A DNA stretch of 64,000 nt from a virus. The position numbers and the translations under genes are program-made. The stretch spans positions 91,058 through 155,057 of IMG/VR virus record IMGVR_UViG_3300032893_000004. One strand, written 5' to 3'. Shown here piece after piece: positions 51,401 through 59,682 of the stretch. The number at the start of each line of letters is the position of its first letter. Within the stretch, counting starts at the first letter, position 1. The notes beneath the pieces are model-generated. The model saw only the letters and a list, made by a program, of their open reading frames with translations. It had not been told where the DNA came from and made no database searches.

Positions 51401-52067
51401 GGATATGATAATCGAGCAGAAACTCATGCAATTCGAAGCTGTTCGCGGTGCCGTTCGCGGCAAGAAGCCAGAGGCCGTTCCGGAAGAATTCGCATCCATC
51501 TCCGCGCTGGGCAAGTATCTCCTTCGAAAAGAGCTGGTACAGATTCATTCCGAGGACCTCCGTCCGGTCATGCTCAAGAATCGCGGCGGCCGTCAAGCTC
51601 CAATCGTAGCCGATCACGAGGTGAACGGATGGTTCACGCAGGACGGATTCCCCGTGCTAGACGGTAACATGCTAGAATTGTTCAAGACAAAGTTCGCTGC
51701 AGGTATGCCTGCCGAGCGATTAGGGCAATACTTCGATCGGTTGTTGCCGTACGGCAACGACAACACGTATCACCCGGCCAGGATCTCACCGAACGAGCGC
51801 AGGTTCTACGTGCTCGCGTACGTGATCTCTGAGAAGTCGTTCCCGTACAAGAACAAGACCAAGTACGCCAACAAGATGGTCCTCGACGTGAACGGTTTCT
51901 TCACCGAAGAGATGCTGTGGCCGCCCAAGGACGCCGACTCGGCCGAAATCGGATACAAACGTCTGCCGGTACTCGCGTCGTTCTACATTTCTCCTCGCGG
52001 GGTGAGTCTCGGATCAATCAATCCTCTGCTTGCAGAATCGGACCTTGAGAAATATAACATGGCATAG
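48393..52067 (+). CDS. dnaE: DNA polymerase III alpha subunit (C-family)
   Basis: 1224 aa. TTG 48393 with AAGGGGG upstream. N-terminal PHP domain with metal ligands: NCHSHSDHSL (about 10-19), TEHGNL, and ISLDSHF. Polymerase core with catalytic aspartates in LPDVDMDVSD (about 473-482), then SSHPCGFVI, KFDLLGLNTL and YQEQTMRIFT. Ends shorter than host DnaE, and the beta-binding tail is not obvious. It is the phage replicase; proofreading may come from the DEDDh exonuclease at 5834-6412. Confidence 0.85.
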   Translation: MYNKFRQLINCHSHSDHSLDGASTVKQIVKRNAELGATHVTLTEHGNLNSAMDLYVEAPKAGLKPILGIEAYMVNPFHEEYVKVYRDAYKSGMWKPRIKEGNTEAIERAIQSKAMNQYLHVTVHFKDEWAYRYFCGLSKAMYSRAVKKYDELKPMITLEELQGAAGHITIGSSCMKGPVQNFLLPSRDGLIQPDLQKANWMYGMLKSIAGPDGFFIEVFPHTVTHDWQKPEKGDDGRIVKEGYYKPHECTCHAPEGDLQKPLNQYVIGLAESNRDKVIISLDSHFATEQQKVIQDAKLGNGEENWRFHNSYHIMPTDEAAAILKKTLGVDDRKIEEWVDNSYAFASNFDNFKLETSKERWILAGDAEGFLGRLKTTIDKWGRMDWNDARMVEQLKKEVQILAFNGKLNLLSYVETIEDIANFCRENDVLMNVRGSAAGSLLLYLIGVSGVNPLKHNLSFGRFLTAGRIKANNLPDVDMDVSDQETVIEYLKQKYGDKACRLSIDMLLRLKSSIKDAERSVFGAVRPATERLCTKLPSTPQGTDDEAFVFGSDKDGVHTPGLYDTNMFLKQYADENPELWNIISEMLGIVRNKSSHPCGFVIADKPITEYVPIIKVNDEFTTAFSPKPAEAAGLVKFDLLGLNTLRDIRLAVKSIKERTGVQLDPFHLPFDPKCAEQFALGNTIGVFQFDTPTVRPYQTKIVKPDKIKNLVDLIEINAAITSLCRPGTLDAPSGDGRTLADVFLACANGEPVRYLHPDLEPILKDTYGIQLYQEQTMRIFTEIGGMDDAEADEVRRGIGKKNKKVLEDATNKLKGRALQRGWSEEQVKLLMDQINASSNYSFNKSHGVSYSYVAYACMYLKTNYKLDWWKAILSNSTKDELATKFWKHVQEFTALPDINMSKESYEIVGDRIVAPFSILSGVGEKAYADLMRCKPYSSLEHFVRSHFPTKEEEQAKKVAAKNKKAAKDAGEVVEKTAGSRKSAVNAGIARKLIAAGVLDSLFEPDMIIEQKLMQFEAVRGAVRGKKPEAVPEEFASISALGKYLLRKELVQIHSEDLRPVMLKNRGGRQAPIVADHEVNGWFTQDGFPVLDGNMLELFKTKFAAGMPAERLGQYFDRLLPYGNDNTYHPARISPNERRFYVLAYVISEKSFPYKNKTKYANKMVLDVNGFFTEEMLWPPKDADSAEIGYKRLPVLASFYISPRGVSLGSINPLLAESDLEKYNMA

Positions 52068-52070
52068 TTA

Positions 52071-52079
52071 TGGTATAAT
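52071..52079 (+). promoter_or_regulatory. Extended -10 promoter TGGTATAAT
   Basis: Three bases after the polymerase stop and 15 bases before ATG 52095, followed by CGGAGGT. No clear -35. Confidence 0.55.
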
Positions 52080-52094
52080 GATAACGGAGGTACC

Positions 52095-52841
52095 ATGAAC
52101 GAATTAAAAGACGCTCTGAACGCAATCGCCGATAAGGAAGCTGAATCCAAAGTGAACCCAGGTGACGCCGATCCCCGCACCCGCAACGGTGTTGAGGCTA
52201 TGGTTCGCAACGCCAAGAAAGATCTCGACAAACTCTACAGGAATTACAAGGCGTTGGTTATGAACCACGTCGTCATCATCGGTGTGAAAGGCGAAACTGC
52301 CGAGGAATTTGCTCTGGCAGCTGAAAAACTAGGATCGATCTCGGTGGACTTCAACTTGGTAAAGAATCGATTAGTCGGCTTTCTCAAGAAAGCTGGAGTT
52401 GGGCAGACTTACAGTTCCACCGCTAACTTTCGTCTGATGGCGGAACTTCACAAGATCAAGACTGAGTACGAGATGAAAGAACTTCCGACTCCGAAGATTA
52501 ACGGATACTCGGACGGCATCTACGATTCTCCGTTCGACGTGGCAGTTTCCAAGCTGATCGATAACAACTACGGGTCTAGCCTACAATCGGCCATCACCCG
52601 CCGAGAGATCGAGAGGAAAGCCCTTGAATCCCGGTTCGGCGGCAGCAAATTGCCAGTCGTAGTTTACAACCTTGACAAAGAGATCGATTCGCAATATCTT
52701 AGCCAAGCGACGACGGTTATCGAGTCAAATAGCAAGATCACCGGCGATACGGTAAAGAAGAAACTTTCGGCTATCCGAGCATCGCTGACGTCGAAAGTTA
52801 AACCAGAGGCCGAGCTGCCTCAGACACAGGAGAATCAATGA
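52095..52841 (+). CDS. Hypothetical protein (248 aa)
   Basis: Mostly helical with one alpha/beta segment (NHVVIIGVKGETAEEFALAA, about residues 57-75). CGGAGG precedes the ATG and the gene overlaps the SSB-like gene by four bases. Because it is coupled to SSB-like and UvsX-like genes, a replication or recombination accessory role is likely. No family recognised. Confidence 0.55.
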   Translation: MNELKDALNAIADKEAESKVNPGDADPRTRNGVEAMVRNAKKDLDKLYRNYKALVMNHVVIIGVKGETAEEFALAAEKLGSISVDFNLVKNRLVGFLKKAGVGQTYSSTANFRLMAELHKIKTEYEMKELPTPKINGYSDGIYDSPFDVAVSKLIDNNYGSSLQSAITRREIERKALESRFGGSKLPVVVYNLDKEIDSQYLSQATTVIESNSKITGDTVKKKLSAIRASLTSKVKPEAELPQTQENQ

Positions 52842-54169
52842 GCACGGAACAAGTAGCGATCGGGCGATCAGCTTTCGGACGACAAGGTCGGGCAGGCTTC
52901 TTCGACATCGAGGCTAACAAGGAGAATATCTATCGCGTGCTGCCGCCGATCAAGAGTCTTGCTCAGAAGAGTAAGTACGCCCAGTTCTACGCAACGCATC
53001 GCGGTTTCCGAGGGACCGACGGTAAACAGCGTCCATTCCGCTGCATCGAAGAGATGAACTTCAAGACCAAGGTTATCACTACTCACTGCCCTGTATGCGA
53101 CAAGGTAGCTGAGATGGAAGCACAGCTCAAAGCGTGGGCAGACTCGGGCGCTCCTAAGGATCAGGTCAAGAAGTTCCGCGACGAAAACATCTTCCCGTTC
53201 CAGGCGGAGCGCAAGTATTACCTGAACGTTGTGAATCCGGAAAACCGCATCGGTATCTTGCCGATCGGCTCGAAGATGTTCAAAGCTCTGGATGATCTCT
53301 GCAAGAAGCAAGAAGCGCTTGGCCGTGATATCACCGGACTCGAAGGTGTGTATCTCACTTTCCAGAAGAAATCGGCGTACAAAGGTGATGCTCAAGCTAT
53401 CTTCAACGTGGAAATATACATGCACCGCCAGCAGGACGGTTCGTATCGCGAGGTTGTTCACCACATCGACGCCGCGTTCGCTCAGCGCCTCGGACCGGAA
53501 GCGGCAGATCTCGGAATGCTGTTCAATCGCATCTTGAATGCCGAACAGATCGCCCAGATCGTAGCTCTGGACGGTGCTGCACGTGCGTCTTACATCGATC
53601 AGTTATTCGCGAGCGACGATAAGCCGCAAGCGCAGACGTACACTCCGCCTCAAGGCTACGTTCCGCCGATGGGCGCTGCTAGCGCACCAGCTCCAACGCA
53701 GGTACCTCCGCCAGTGGCTTTTGCGGCTCCTCCGACGACCTTTGCAGCACCGCCAATTGCGACGCCGGCTGTCCCGCCAGCCTTTCAACCTCCAGCAGGA
53801 TTTGGGGCTCCGGCAGCTCCTCCGGTTCAAGCAGCGTCTCCGACACCTCCTACGCTGCCTCCGGCGGGCTTCACGCCGCCAGTTGGTTTTGGGACTGAAC
53901 CAAGCGCTCAGGCTCCCGCATCGCAGGCTCCCGCATCGCAGGCTCCCGCATCGCAGGCTCCCGCATCGCAGGCTCCCGCATCGCAGGCTCCCGCATCGCA
54001 GGCGTCTGCGCCTCCTCCGCCACCGGCATTTGGCGGCAACGTGACCATGTCCTCTCCAGCACCGCTTGCGCCCCCAGCCGGGTTCGGCGCGCCGCCTTCG
54101 GCCTCAGCCAGTCCAATCGCGGATGATCAAGACTTCATCAATATGGTGCGTCCTAAGAAAGAAGGATAA
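52838..54169 (+). CDS. Single-stranded DNA-binding protein (T4 gp32-like) with repeat linker
   Basis: 443 aa. The N-terminal 250 residues resemble gp32-type SSB: NIYRVLPPI, a CxxC pair in HCPVCDK (about 88-94), ERKYYLNVVNPENRIGI and FNVEIYMHRQ. About 265-415 is Pro/Ala-rich with six APASQ repeats from a 15-bp tandem array. The end is acidic then basic (ADDQDFINMVRPKKEG), the usual partner-binding tip. Followed closely by a 188-aa gene and the recombinase. Confidence 0.65.
   Translation: MSTEQVAIGRSAFGRQGRAGFFDIEANKENIYRVLPPIKSLAQKSKYAQFYATHRGFRGTDGKQRPFRCIEEMNFKTKVITTHCPVCDKVAEMEAQLKAWADSGAPKDQVKKFRDENIFPFQAERKYYLNVVNPENRIGILPIGSKMFKALDDLCKKQEALGRDITGLEGVYLTFQKKSAYKGDAQAIFNVEIYMHRQQDGSYREVVHHIDAAFAQRLGPEAADLGMLFNRILNAEQIAQIVALDGAARASYIDQLFASDDKPQAQTYTPPQGYVPPMGAASAPAPTQVPPPVAFAAPPTTFAAPPIATPAVPPAFQPPAGFGAPAAPPVQAASPTPPTLPPAGFTPPVGFGTEPSAQAPASQAPASQAPASQAPASQAPASQAPASQASAPPPPPAFGGNVTMSSPAPLAPPAGFGAPPSASASPIADDQDFINMVRPKKEG
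53909..53998 (+). repeat. 15-bp tandem repeat, six perfect copies
   Basis: CAGGCTCCCGCATCG repeated six times (53909-53998) with a degenerate seventh copy to 54013. In frame, it encodes QAPAS repeats in the SSB linker. Copy number could change by slippage without breaking the frame. Confidence 0.9.
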
Positions 54170-54172
54170 GTA

Positions 54173-54739
54173 ATGAGCGTGCCAACTTCGCCGCGCATGC
54201 TCAGGGTACCCAGAGGGTACTTTGATCAGCCGGAAATTGAACTGGACATGACTCGAATCGACGAGGCGAATAGACGAATGCAAGAGGCTCGCTTCGTCAA
54301 TCCGTCTACTCAAAAGGAGTTAGAAGGCCTGTTCAACGAAGCGGCGAACGACGCTGGCAAATATATGGCCTGGGTCGACTACGAGATACTGAAGATTAAG
54401 AAGATCTACGATAAAGCTCGCGCTCGCGTGACGCTCGGCAAGGCTGTGGAAGAAGCTAAGCGATTCAAGGCCGACGGCATAAAGATGAACGAAGATATCC
54501 GGAATGCCCTGTATGCCATGGATCCGGACTGCGAAAGGGCGTTAGACATACAGAACGACCTCACAGCCGCTAAATCCGTGTTAGAAACAGCGTTTTGGTC
54601 GTTCGTGCGAGCGCACAAGTCGGTCGCCGAATCTGCTCAGAATCGCGGATCAGCGCCCACGCCAAATTTGATAGGTACGATCGGTCGAACCTACGAAACG
54701 CCGCAGGCTAATTTCATGGGGAAAGATGAGAGGAAATAA
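54173..54739 (+). CDS. Hypothetical helical protein (188 aa)
   Basis: Helical protein with a conserved-looking tail (IGTIGRTYETPQANFMG). Three bases after the SSB-like stop; its stop overlaps the recombinase ATG by one base. Being between SSB-like and UvsX-like genes it is a candidate recombination mediator (UvsY-like role), but no sequence match supports this. Confidence 0.5.
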   Translation: MSVPTSPRMLRVPRGYFDQPEIELDMTRIDEANRRMQEARFVNPSTQKELEGLFNEAANDAGKYMAWVDYEILKIKKIYDKARARVTLGKAVEEAKRFKADGIKMNEDIRNALYAMDPDCERALDIQNDLTAAKSVLETAFWSFVRAHKSVAESAQNRGSAPTPNLIGTIGRTYETPQANFMGKDERK

Positions 54740-55833
54740 TGAGCAAATTGTTGAACAAGCTTAAAAATTTAGAGGGAGCAGTTGACACCGAGGCTGGCGA
54801 TGAATCGCTGATGAATTGTCTCGCAACACCTAGTCCTTCTGTAAACTGGGCGTTTGCTCAGCCTGGGTTCGGTCTTCCTTACGGTTGCGGATTGGTTCTG
54901 TATGGTCCTCCAAAAGGCGGAAAGTCCGTGTTTCTCAACGGGATTATCGGCCAAATGCACAAAGACAATCCTGACTACGTGGCCATAAAGTTTGACACCG
55001 AATTGCGGAGTCGGTTCACGGCCACGCCGACGACTCTCAGGAAGTTTGGCATCAATCCAGACAAGTTCATCCCGTACGACGTGAACGAGCCGAAGCTAAT
55101 CTTCGACCGCATCGAGCATGACATCGCGGCAGTCTGCCAAGAGGGCGAGCAGATCAAGTTAATCATCATCGATTCGATGTCCGGCGTCGCAGGCCGTCGC
55201 GCTCTGAATGCTGATTCGATCGAAACTCAGCAGATCGGCGACCAAGCGGCTACCATCAAGGACGGTCTGATGCGCATCATGCCGACTATCCGCAAGTACA
55301 ACATCGCGTTTATCTGCACCGCCCACATTCGGGCCGAGATGGACCAAGCCGAACAGATGCGCGGCAAGAAAGTGAAGATGCAGGCGGCGTGGGCCGCTAA
55401 ACACACGTTCGAATACTTCTGCTACATCGAACCGAATCGGTCGAAAACCGGCAAGGTTACTCTGGCGGGCCAGGAATTTACCGATCCCGCCATCGTCGAC
55501 TTCATGGACAAAGGACAGAAGACTGGCCACAAAGTTCGCTTGAAAGTAGAAGACAGTTCTTTCCCATACGGTGGCCGAACCGCCGAGTTCACGCTTGATT
55601 TCGATCGCGGTATCATCAATCAGTACGAGGAAATCTTCACTCTGGCGTCCAACTACGGTCTCATACAGCGCCCCAACAACACCATGTACAAGATCGGCGA
55701 AGAAAGCTATCGTGGTGTGGTAGCTTGCCTGGAAGCTATCCGCGACAATCAAGAACTGGCGGACAAGCTCCTTCGGGACGTAAAGATGATAGATTTCAAG
55801 CGCATCAAGGGTATCAAAGACACAGCGGAGTGA
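54739..55833 (+). CDS. UvsX/RecA-like recombinase
   Basis: 364 aa. Walker A YGPPKGGKS (55-63), Walker B KLIIIDSMSG (about 137-146), loop region RRALNADSIETQQIGDQA and the sensor FICTAHIRAEM. Shorter N-terminal than RecA, as in T4 UvsX. Forms filaments with the SSB-like protein and drives recombination-dependent replication. Confidence 0.8.
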   Translation: MSKLLNKLKNLEGAVDTEAGDESLMNCLATPSPSVNWAFAQPGFGLPYGCGLVLYGPPKGGKSVFLNGIIGQMHKDNPDYVAIKFDTELRSRFTATPTTLRKFGINPDKFIPYDVNEPKLIFDRIEHDIAAVCQEGEQIKLIIIDSMSGVAGRRALNADSIETQQIGDQAATIKDGLMRIMPTIRKYNIAFICTAHIRAEMDQAEQMRGKKVKMQAAWAAKHTFEYFCYIEPNRSKTGKVTLAGQEFTDPAIVDFMDKGQKTGHKVRLKVEDSSFPYGGRTAEFTLDFDRGIINQYEEIFTLASNYGLIQRPNNTMYKIGEESYRGVVACLEAIRDNQELADKLLRDVKMIDFKRIKGIKDTAE

Positions 55834-55834
55834 C

Positions 55835-56833
55835 ATGAGCCTTCGGGACAGGATGGTCGAAATTTTGTCCGAATCTGGCGTTGGATTCGTCGAGAAGCGC
55901 AACACGCTCCGTACAGCGTGCCCCATCTGCAAGCGTGAGGACAAATTCTCGATCCTGAAAGAAAACGGCGCGTCCAGATGCTACCGAGCTTCGTGCGACT
56001 TCGGCAAGCGTTGGTTCGCAGACTGGATGGTACTCACCCTCGGTATTACGATAAAAGAAGCCCGAGCGATGCTGCGGGCCGAAGGTGATGACCGCTACCA
56101 TGCCACCGCCGAAGAGAAGCTTACCAAGTTCAGCTCTGGCTTCGAAGAGCGCGAAGATCTCACAAACGATATCGAAGCAATATCGTGGCCCGAGTTTCAC
56201 ATGACGGACATTTCCTCTCCAGATTCAGCCGAAGGGATGGTCTATCTCGCTCGGCGCGGCGTGACACCTGAGATGGCGTCCAAGTACGAAGTTTACTACT
56301 CTAAGTTCTACCGGCGGGTCTACTTCCCGATAACGATGGGAGGCTATTGCTACGGCTACCAAGGTCGAGCGATCGATCCTGTGGAAGAGGGGCTTCGGAT
56401 GCGTAACAACGACGGCTTCAGACGAGACGTATTGGTCATGTTCGCGGACAACCTCGAAGGCTCCGACTTTGCGATCATGGCCGAAGGTCCGTTCGACGCT
56501 CTCAAGTTCGACGCAGTCGGATCGAACGTTTGCACGATGGGGAAAGCTGTCACTGACAAACAACTTGACATAATCAAGAGCTATGGTATACGGAGACTGT
56601 ACCTGGCGCTGGACGATGACGCTGCAGTCGAGATGAACGAGATCGCAGCGATGCAGACGTTCGAATCTTATTACAAGATCGACGTCCCGGCATCATGCGT
56701 CGCCAGATGCGCCGCCATGAGTAAGAAGGCTGATTTCGGCGAATGCACTCTGGAAGAAGCCAAACTGGCGTTCGAAAATGCAAAACCGTTAGGGTCAACG
56801 ATCTTGTTCCGCCCCAACAATAGGTTCAGATGA
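55835..56833 (+). CDS. DNA primase (zinc-finger plus TOPRIM)
   Basis: 332 aa. Zinc-binding cysteines 29, 32, 49 and 54 (CPICKRED, CYRASC). TOPRIM motifs FAIMAEGPFDALKFD (about 211-225) and LYLALDDDAAVEM (about 252-264). Shorter than DnaG and without a helicase domain. Makes primers together with the DnaB-like helicase. Starts one base after the recombinase stop. Confidence 0.75.
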   Translation: MSLRDRMVEILSESGVGFVEKRNTLRTACPICKREDKFSILKENGASRCYRASCDFGKRWFADWMVLTLGITIKEARAMLRAEGDDRYHATAEEKLTKFSSGFEEREDLTNDIEAISWPEFHMTDISSPDSAEGMVYLARRGVTPEMASKYEVYYSKFYRRVYFPITMGGYCYGYQGRAIDPVEEGLRMRNNDGFRRDVLVMFADNLEGSDFAIMAEGPFDALKFDAVGSNVCTMGKAVTDKQLDIIKSYGIRRLYLALDDDAAVEMNEIAAMQTFESYYKIDVPASCVARCAAMSKKADFGECTLEEAKLAFENAKPLGSTILFRPNNRFR

Positions 56834-57522
56834 CGCGAAACAACATATCGGACAATTTCGAAGCCTGCTATCTGCGAGAGAATTCTGCCAGGAAAGCCTT
56901 CGCGAACGCCGCCTCCAAGGATCTGATGGCCGACAAAGAATTCGACAAGTGTGTGAATTACATCACCAAGATGACTTTTTCGACCAACCGAGACATGCTC
57001 ATGCGTCACGGATTCGACTTCGAGGACATGCTGAGCGTGGTTCGAGTTCTTGGCCTGCAGTTCGTCAACAGCGAATTCGATGCTCGTTCCAAAAAAGACT
57101 ATTATTACGTGATGATGCACGGCATCAATCAAAAATTGACCAACTTTTACGGTTTTCTGGATCGTAAATTCCGGATATCTGAGAGCCATCTAGATCTATC
57201 GCTCGATGACGTTTTCAGCTCTTTCATCGCAGACGGGAAGGACTACCCGATCGAAGCGCCGCTGGCCGTGGAGGAAGAGTCCGCCCCAGAGCCGCTCTGG
57301 GTGCGCAAGGCACGCCGCCAGAATCTACGCAGTATTCTAGAGGAAAACATCGGTGACTATGCCGACAAGCTGTCAGAACTAGCCACCCTCAAGCTGACCG
57401 AATTCGAAATACGAAAAAAGGCTAGGTCAATCTGCAAGAAACATGGTATAGACTATATTGCCTGGGCTAGAAATCAGATCGAAACCAGGAATCTGAGTAC
57501 ACACGACTTCGTGCTGGACTAG
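56830..57522 (+). CDS. Sigma-like protein candidate (230 aa)
   Basis: Overlaps the primase stop by four bases. FEDMLSVVRVLGLQFVNSEF followed by YYYVMMHGINQKLTNFY resembles sigma region 2 (core-binding helix, then the -10 helix). The C-terminal FEIRKKARSICKKHGIDYI could be a helix-turn-helix. Similarity is weak; it may be a diverged sigma or another transcription protein. Confidence 0.35.
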   Translation: MTRNNISDNFEACYLRENSARKAFANAASKDLMADKEFDKCVNYITKMTFSTNRDMLMRHGFDFEDMLSVVRVLGLQFVNSEFDARSKKDYYYVMMHGINQKLTNFYGFLDRKFRISESHLDLSLDDVFSSFIADGKDYPIEAPLAVEEESAPEPLWVRKARRQNLRSILEENIGDYADKLSELATLKLTEFEIRKKARSICKKHGIDYIAWARNQIETRNLSTHDFVLD

Positions 57523-57543
57523 CCGAATCAAAAAGGAGAATGT

Positions 57544-58023
57544 ATGGAAATCAGTATCAAGACAAGCGCGATAGTACTCGCGGTCGCCGTCGCAGCTTCA
57601 TTCTGCGTTGGTCGATACTCTACCCCGAGCAAAGTCGTCACAAAGACTCAGACGGTCGCGGCCCAGACGGATGACAGCGTCACGAACGTGGCGGACGACA
57701 AAGATGAAACGATCGACAAGACGATCGAAAAAGACGGTACGATCAAGGAAGAAATCCACATCACGGACAAGACCGATTCTACAACCACTGACCAGAAAAC
57801 ATCTACGACCACTTCGAACACCGAAACGACCAAGACGAATTTGAACGCGGAGTGGAACGTATCAGCGCTGGCCACGCCGAGCAGGCTGGACGATGTTCTG
57901 ATCAATACCGGCTCCATGGCATACGGCATTCACGTGCAGCGTCGGATAATTGGTCCGTTCAGCATCGGCGTATTCGGTTTGTCCAACAAAGTGTACGGTC
58001 TTTCAGTCGGAGCCAGTTTCTGA
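57544..58023 (+). CDS. Membrane-anchored Thr/Asp-rich protein (159 aa)
   Basis: One N-terminal hydrophobic helix (SAIVLAVAVAASFCVGRY, about 8-25), a long Thr/Asp/Lys-rich spacer (about 35-100) and a compact beta-rich end (IHVQRRIIGPFSIGVFGL). AAAGGAG precedes the ATG. The plan of anchor, spacer and surface domain suggests an envelope protein. Its stop overlaps the protease's CTG start. Confidence 0.6.
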   Translation: MEISIKTSAIVLAVAVAASFCVGRYSTPSKVVTKTQTVAAQTDDSVTNVADDKDETIDKTIEKDGTIKEEIHITDKTDSTTTDQKTSTTTSNTETTKTNLNAEWNVSALATPSRLDDVLINTGSMAYGIHVQRRIIGPFSIGVFGLSNKVYGLSVGASF

Positions 58024-58832
58024 AACGAATATCCGACACACTCTTCGTAGCTTTCTTCCTGCTAGCGACCATGGTTCTCACTTCGCTCGAAGCGCCAGAC
58101 GCGCACCGCATGCTTCTGCGGCAGTACATGTCTAGAAAAGTAGTCATGCTGGCTGACAAGAACGAACCTTCCTTTCCGAACGGCGAAGGTGGGACAGGCT
58201 TTTACGTGACCGCTCCTTCCGGAAAGACATATATCATGACCAACAGGCACGTTTGCCAAACCACCAGCGCTGGGTCGCTGTGGGCTTCCGCCGGAGATCA
58301 GGGCGAAAAGCAGATACAGATTCTTGTCGTTTCTGACGAATCCGATCTGTGTCTGCTGGAAACACCAACTGACGAGTCTGGTCTATCGTTCGCGCCCGGT
58401 GTATCAGCAGGACAACAGATCTACTATGCAGGCCACCCTGATCTCAATCCGTTTACGTTCACGATGGGCGAGGCAGTCGGCATAACGCAAGAAACCGTCG
58501 GCATCGGCGTCATAGGCAAAGATATTCAACTAGCAGATTGCCAAACGATGAAGGATAGCTTCATCTCGCGCGTGTCGCAGTACGAAGAAATTTTTGAAAA
58601 TTATCCATTCCTCCGAGAAAGTCCCATTTTTCCGAAGACAAAAACGGTTGACTTATGCTTCGAAAAGGACGATGCTTTGATAACGACTCTGCAGATATAT
58701 TCAGGGGCATCCGGAGGGCCCGTTACGGATTTCCTCGGAAGACTCGTAGGAGTCGCATATGCTACTGGTCCAACGAATTGGGCATACGCGGTACCACTTT
58801 CAGCTGTTCGCAAAATTTTAAAAGGGAGATAA
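58020..58832 (+). CDS. Secreted trypsin-like serine protease (270 aa)
   Basis: I place the start at CTG 58020, overlapping the previous TGA, because it gives a good signal peptide (MKRISDTLFVAFFLLATMVL) and has GGAG about nine bases upstream. The next ATG (58069) would remove the charged start. S1-type triad: TNRHVC (His77), DESDLCLLE (Asp109) and GASGGPV (Ser231). Signal peptide implies export to periplasm or envelope. Target unknown. Confidence 0.75.
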   Translation: MKRISDTLFVAFFLLATMVLTSLEAPDAHRMLLRQYMSRKVVMLADKNEPSFPNGEGGTGFYVTAPSGKTYIMTNRHVCQTTSAGSLWASAGDQGEKQIQILVVSDESDLCLLETPTDESGLSFAPGVSAGQQIYYAGHPDLNPFTFTMGEAVGITQETVGIGVIGKDIQLADCQTMKDSFISRVSQYEEIFENYPFLRESPIFPKTKTVDLCFEKDDALITTLQIYSGASGGPVTDFLGRLVGVAYATGPTNWAYAVPLSAVRKILKGR

Positions 58833-58833
58833 C

Positions 58834-59268
58834 ATGAACTCGCACAAGCCACTCGGTACGAACCCTAAAGATCTGCTCGGCGCTAAGAAGATCAACCTTC
58901 ATCTCGTCCCGCCAGCTTCGATCATCTACCAGGCGTTGGCCATGGAAGACGGAGCGGTCAAGTACGGCCCGTACAACTGGCGCGGAAACAAGGTCGTCTG
59001 CACGATCTACCTCGACGCGGCCATGCGGCACATCCTATCGTTTTTGGACGGCGAGGAGTTCGCCGCCGACTCAAAGAAGCCGCACCTCGCGCATGCTCTC
59101 GCTTGCCTCGGTATCATCGTAGATGCGCTTGAAACCGGCAACTTGGTCGACGATAGGCCGGCAGCCGGAGCTGCAGCCGCTATTATCGCCAGATTGGAAC
59201 ATTTAAAGAAATCCGGAGGCCCGGTGGCAGGGGCGAAGACGGGGCCAGAACCTGGAGTTACCGGATGA
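58834..59268 (+). CDS. dATP/dGTP diphosphohydrolase-like protein (DUF5664 type)
   Basis: 144 aa. LGTNPKDLLGAKKINLHLVP and ALAMEDGAVKYGPYNW are typical of the family named dATP/dGTP diphosphohydrolase N-terminal (DUF5664), with histidines in HILSFLDGEE and HLAHALACLG. The tail is Gly/Pro-rich. Probably nucleotide-pool control; activity is inferred from the family name only. Starts one base after the protease stop. Confidence 0.6.
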   Translation: MNSHKPLGTNPKDLLGAKKINLHLVPPASIIYQALAMEDGAVKYGPYNWRGNKVVCTIYLDAAMRHILSFLDGEEFAADSKKPHLAHALACLGIIVDALETGNLVDDRPAAGAAAAIIARLEHLKKSGGPVAGAKTGPEPGVTG

Positions 59269-59468
59269 ACTTCAAGGTATTGGCAAAAATCTTGCCTCAT
59301 CCGTCCATCAAGACAGCCGTCGAAGTCGAGATGACGAAGGGTGGCGAGCCAGCCGGCCACGGTTCGGTCAATTTAGCCACTCTAGCTGAGAGCGTCGAAA
59401 GCGCTAAGAAGCTGATAAAAAACCATTATCCGAGCATCTCGGAGGATGATATCCGTGTTCTCGTATAG
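59265..59468 (+). CDS. Small hypothetical protein (67 aa)
   Basis: Overlaps the previous stop (ATGA). Beta-alpha pattern (FKVLAKILPHPSIKTAVEV) without known motifs. Confidence 0.5.
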   Translation: MNFKVLAKILPHPSIKTAVEVEMTKGGEPAGHGSVNLATLAESVESAKKLIKNHYPSISEDDIRVLV

Positions 59469-59673
59469 TATGGTTGCCAAAGAAATCGAGATGTTGTTCG
59501 AGCAGGCCGGCTTCACTAAGACCGCCGCGTTCGAAGCGATGATGCATGCCAATAACATGAACGAGGATATGTGCGCCCACAAGATAAAAGACTTGGAAGC
59601 TTTCACGAAACAGTTGCAGCAGAAGATTACCGATCTGAAGAACAAGATCGAATATATTAAGCAGCACCCGTAA
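59455..59673 (+). CDS. Small coiled-coil protein (72 aa)
   Basis: GTG 59455 is preferred: CGGAGG lies nine bases upstream, whereas ATG 59446 directly abuts that sequence. Helical with a C-terminal coiled coil (FTKQLQQKITDLKNKIEY). Overlaps the previous gene by 14 bases. Function unknown. Confidence 0.5.
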   Translation: MFSYSMVAKEIEMLFEQAGFTKTAAFEAMMHANNMNEDMCAHKIKDLEAFTKQLQQKITDLKNKIEYIKQHP

Positions 59674-59682
59674 AGAGAAACT

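Noticed and set aside
53574-54044. Plus-strand frame with RRLPHRRLPH-type repeats
   Set aside because: Alternative frame of the 15-bp repeat in the SSB gene.
55159-55944. 261-codon minus-strand open frame
   Set aside because: Antisense to the UvsX-like gene, whose motifs are complete.
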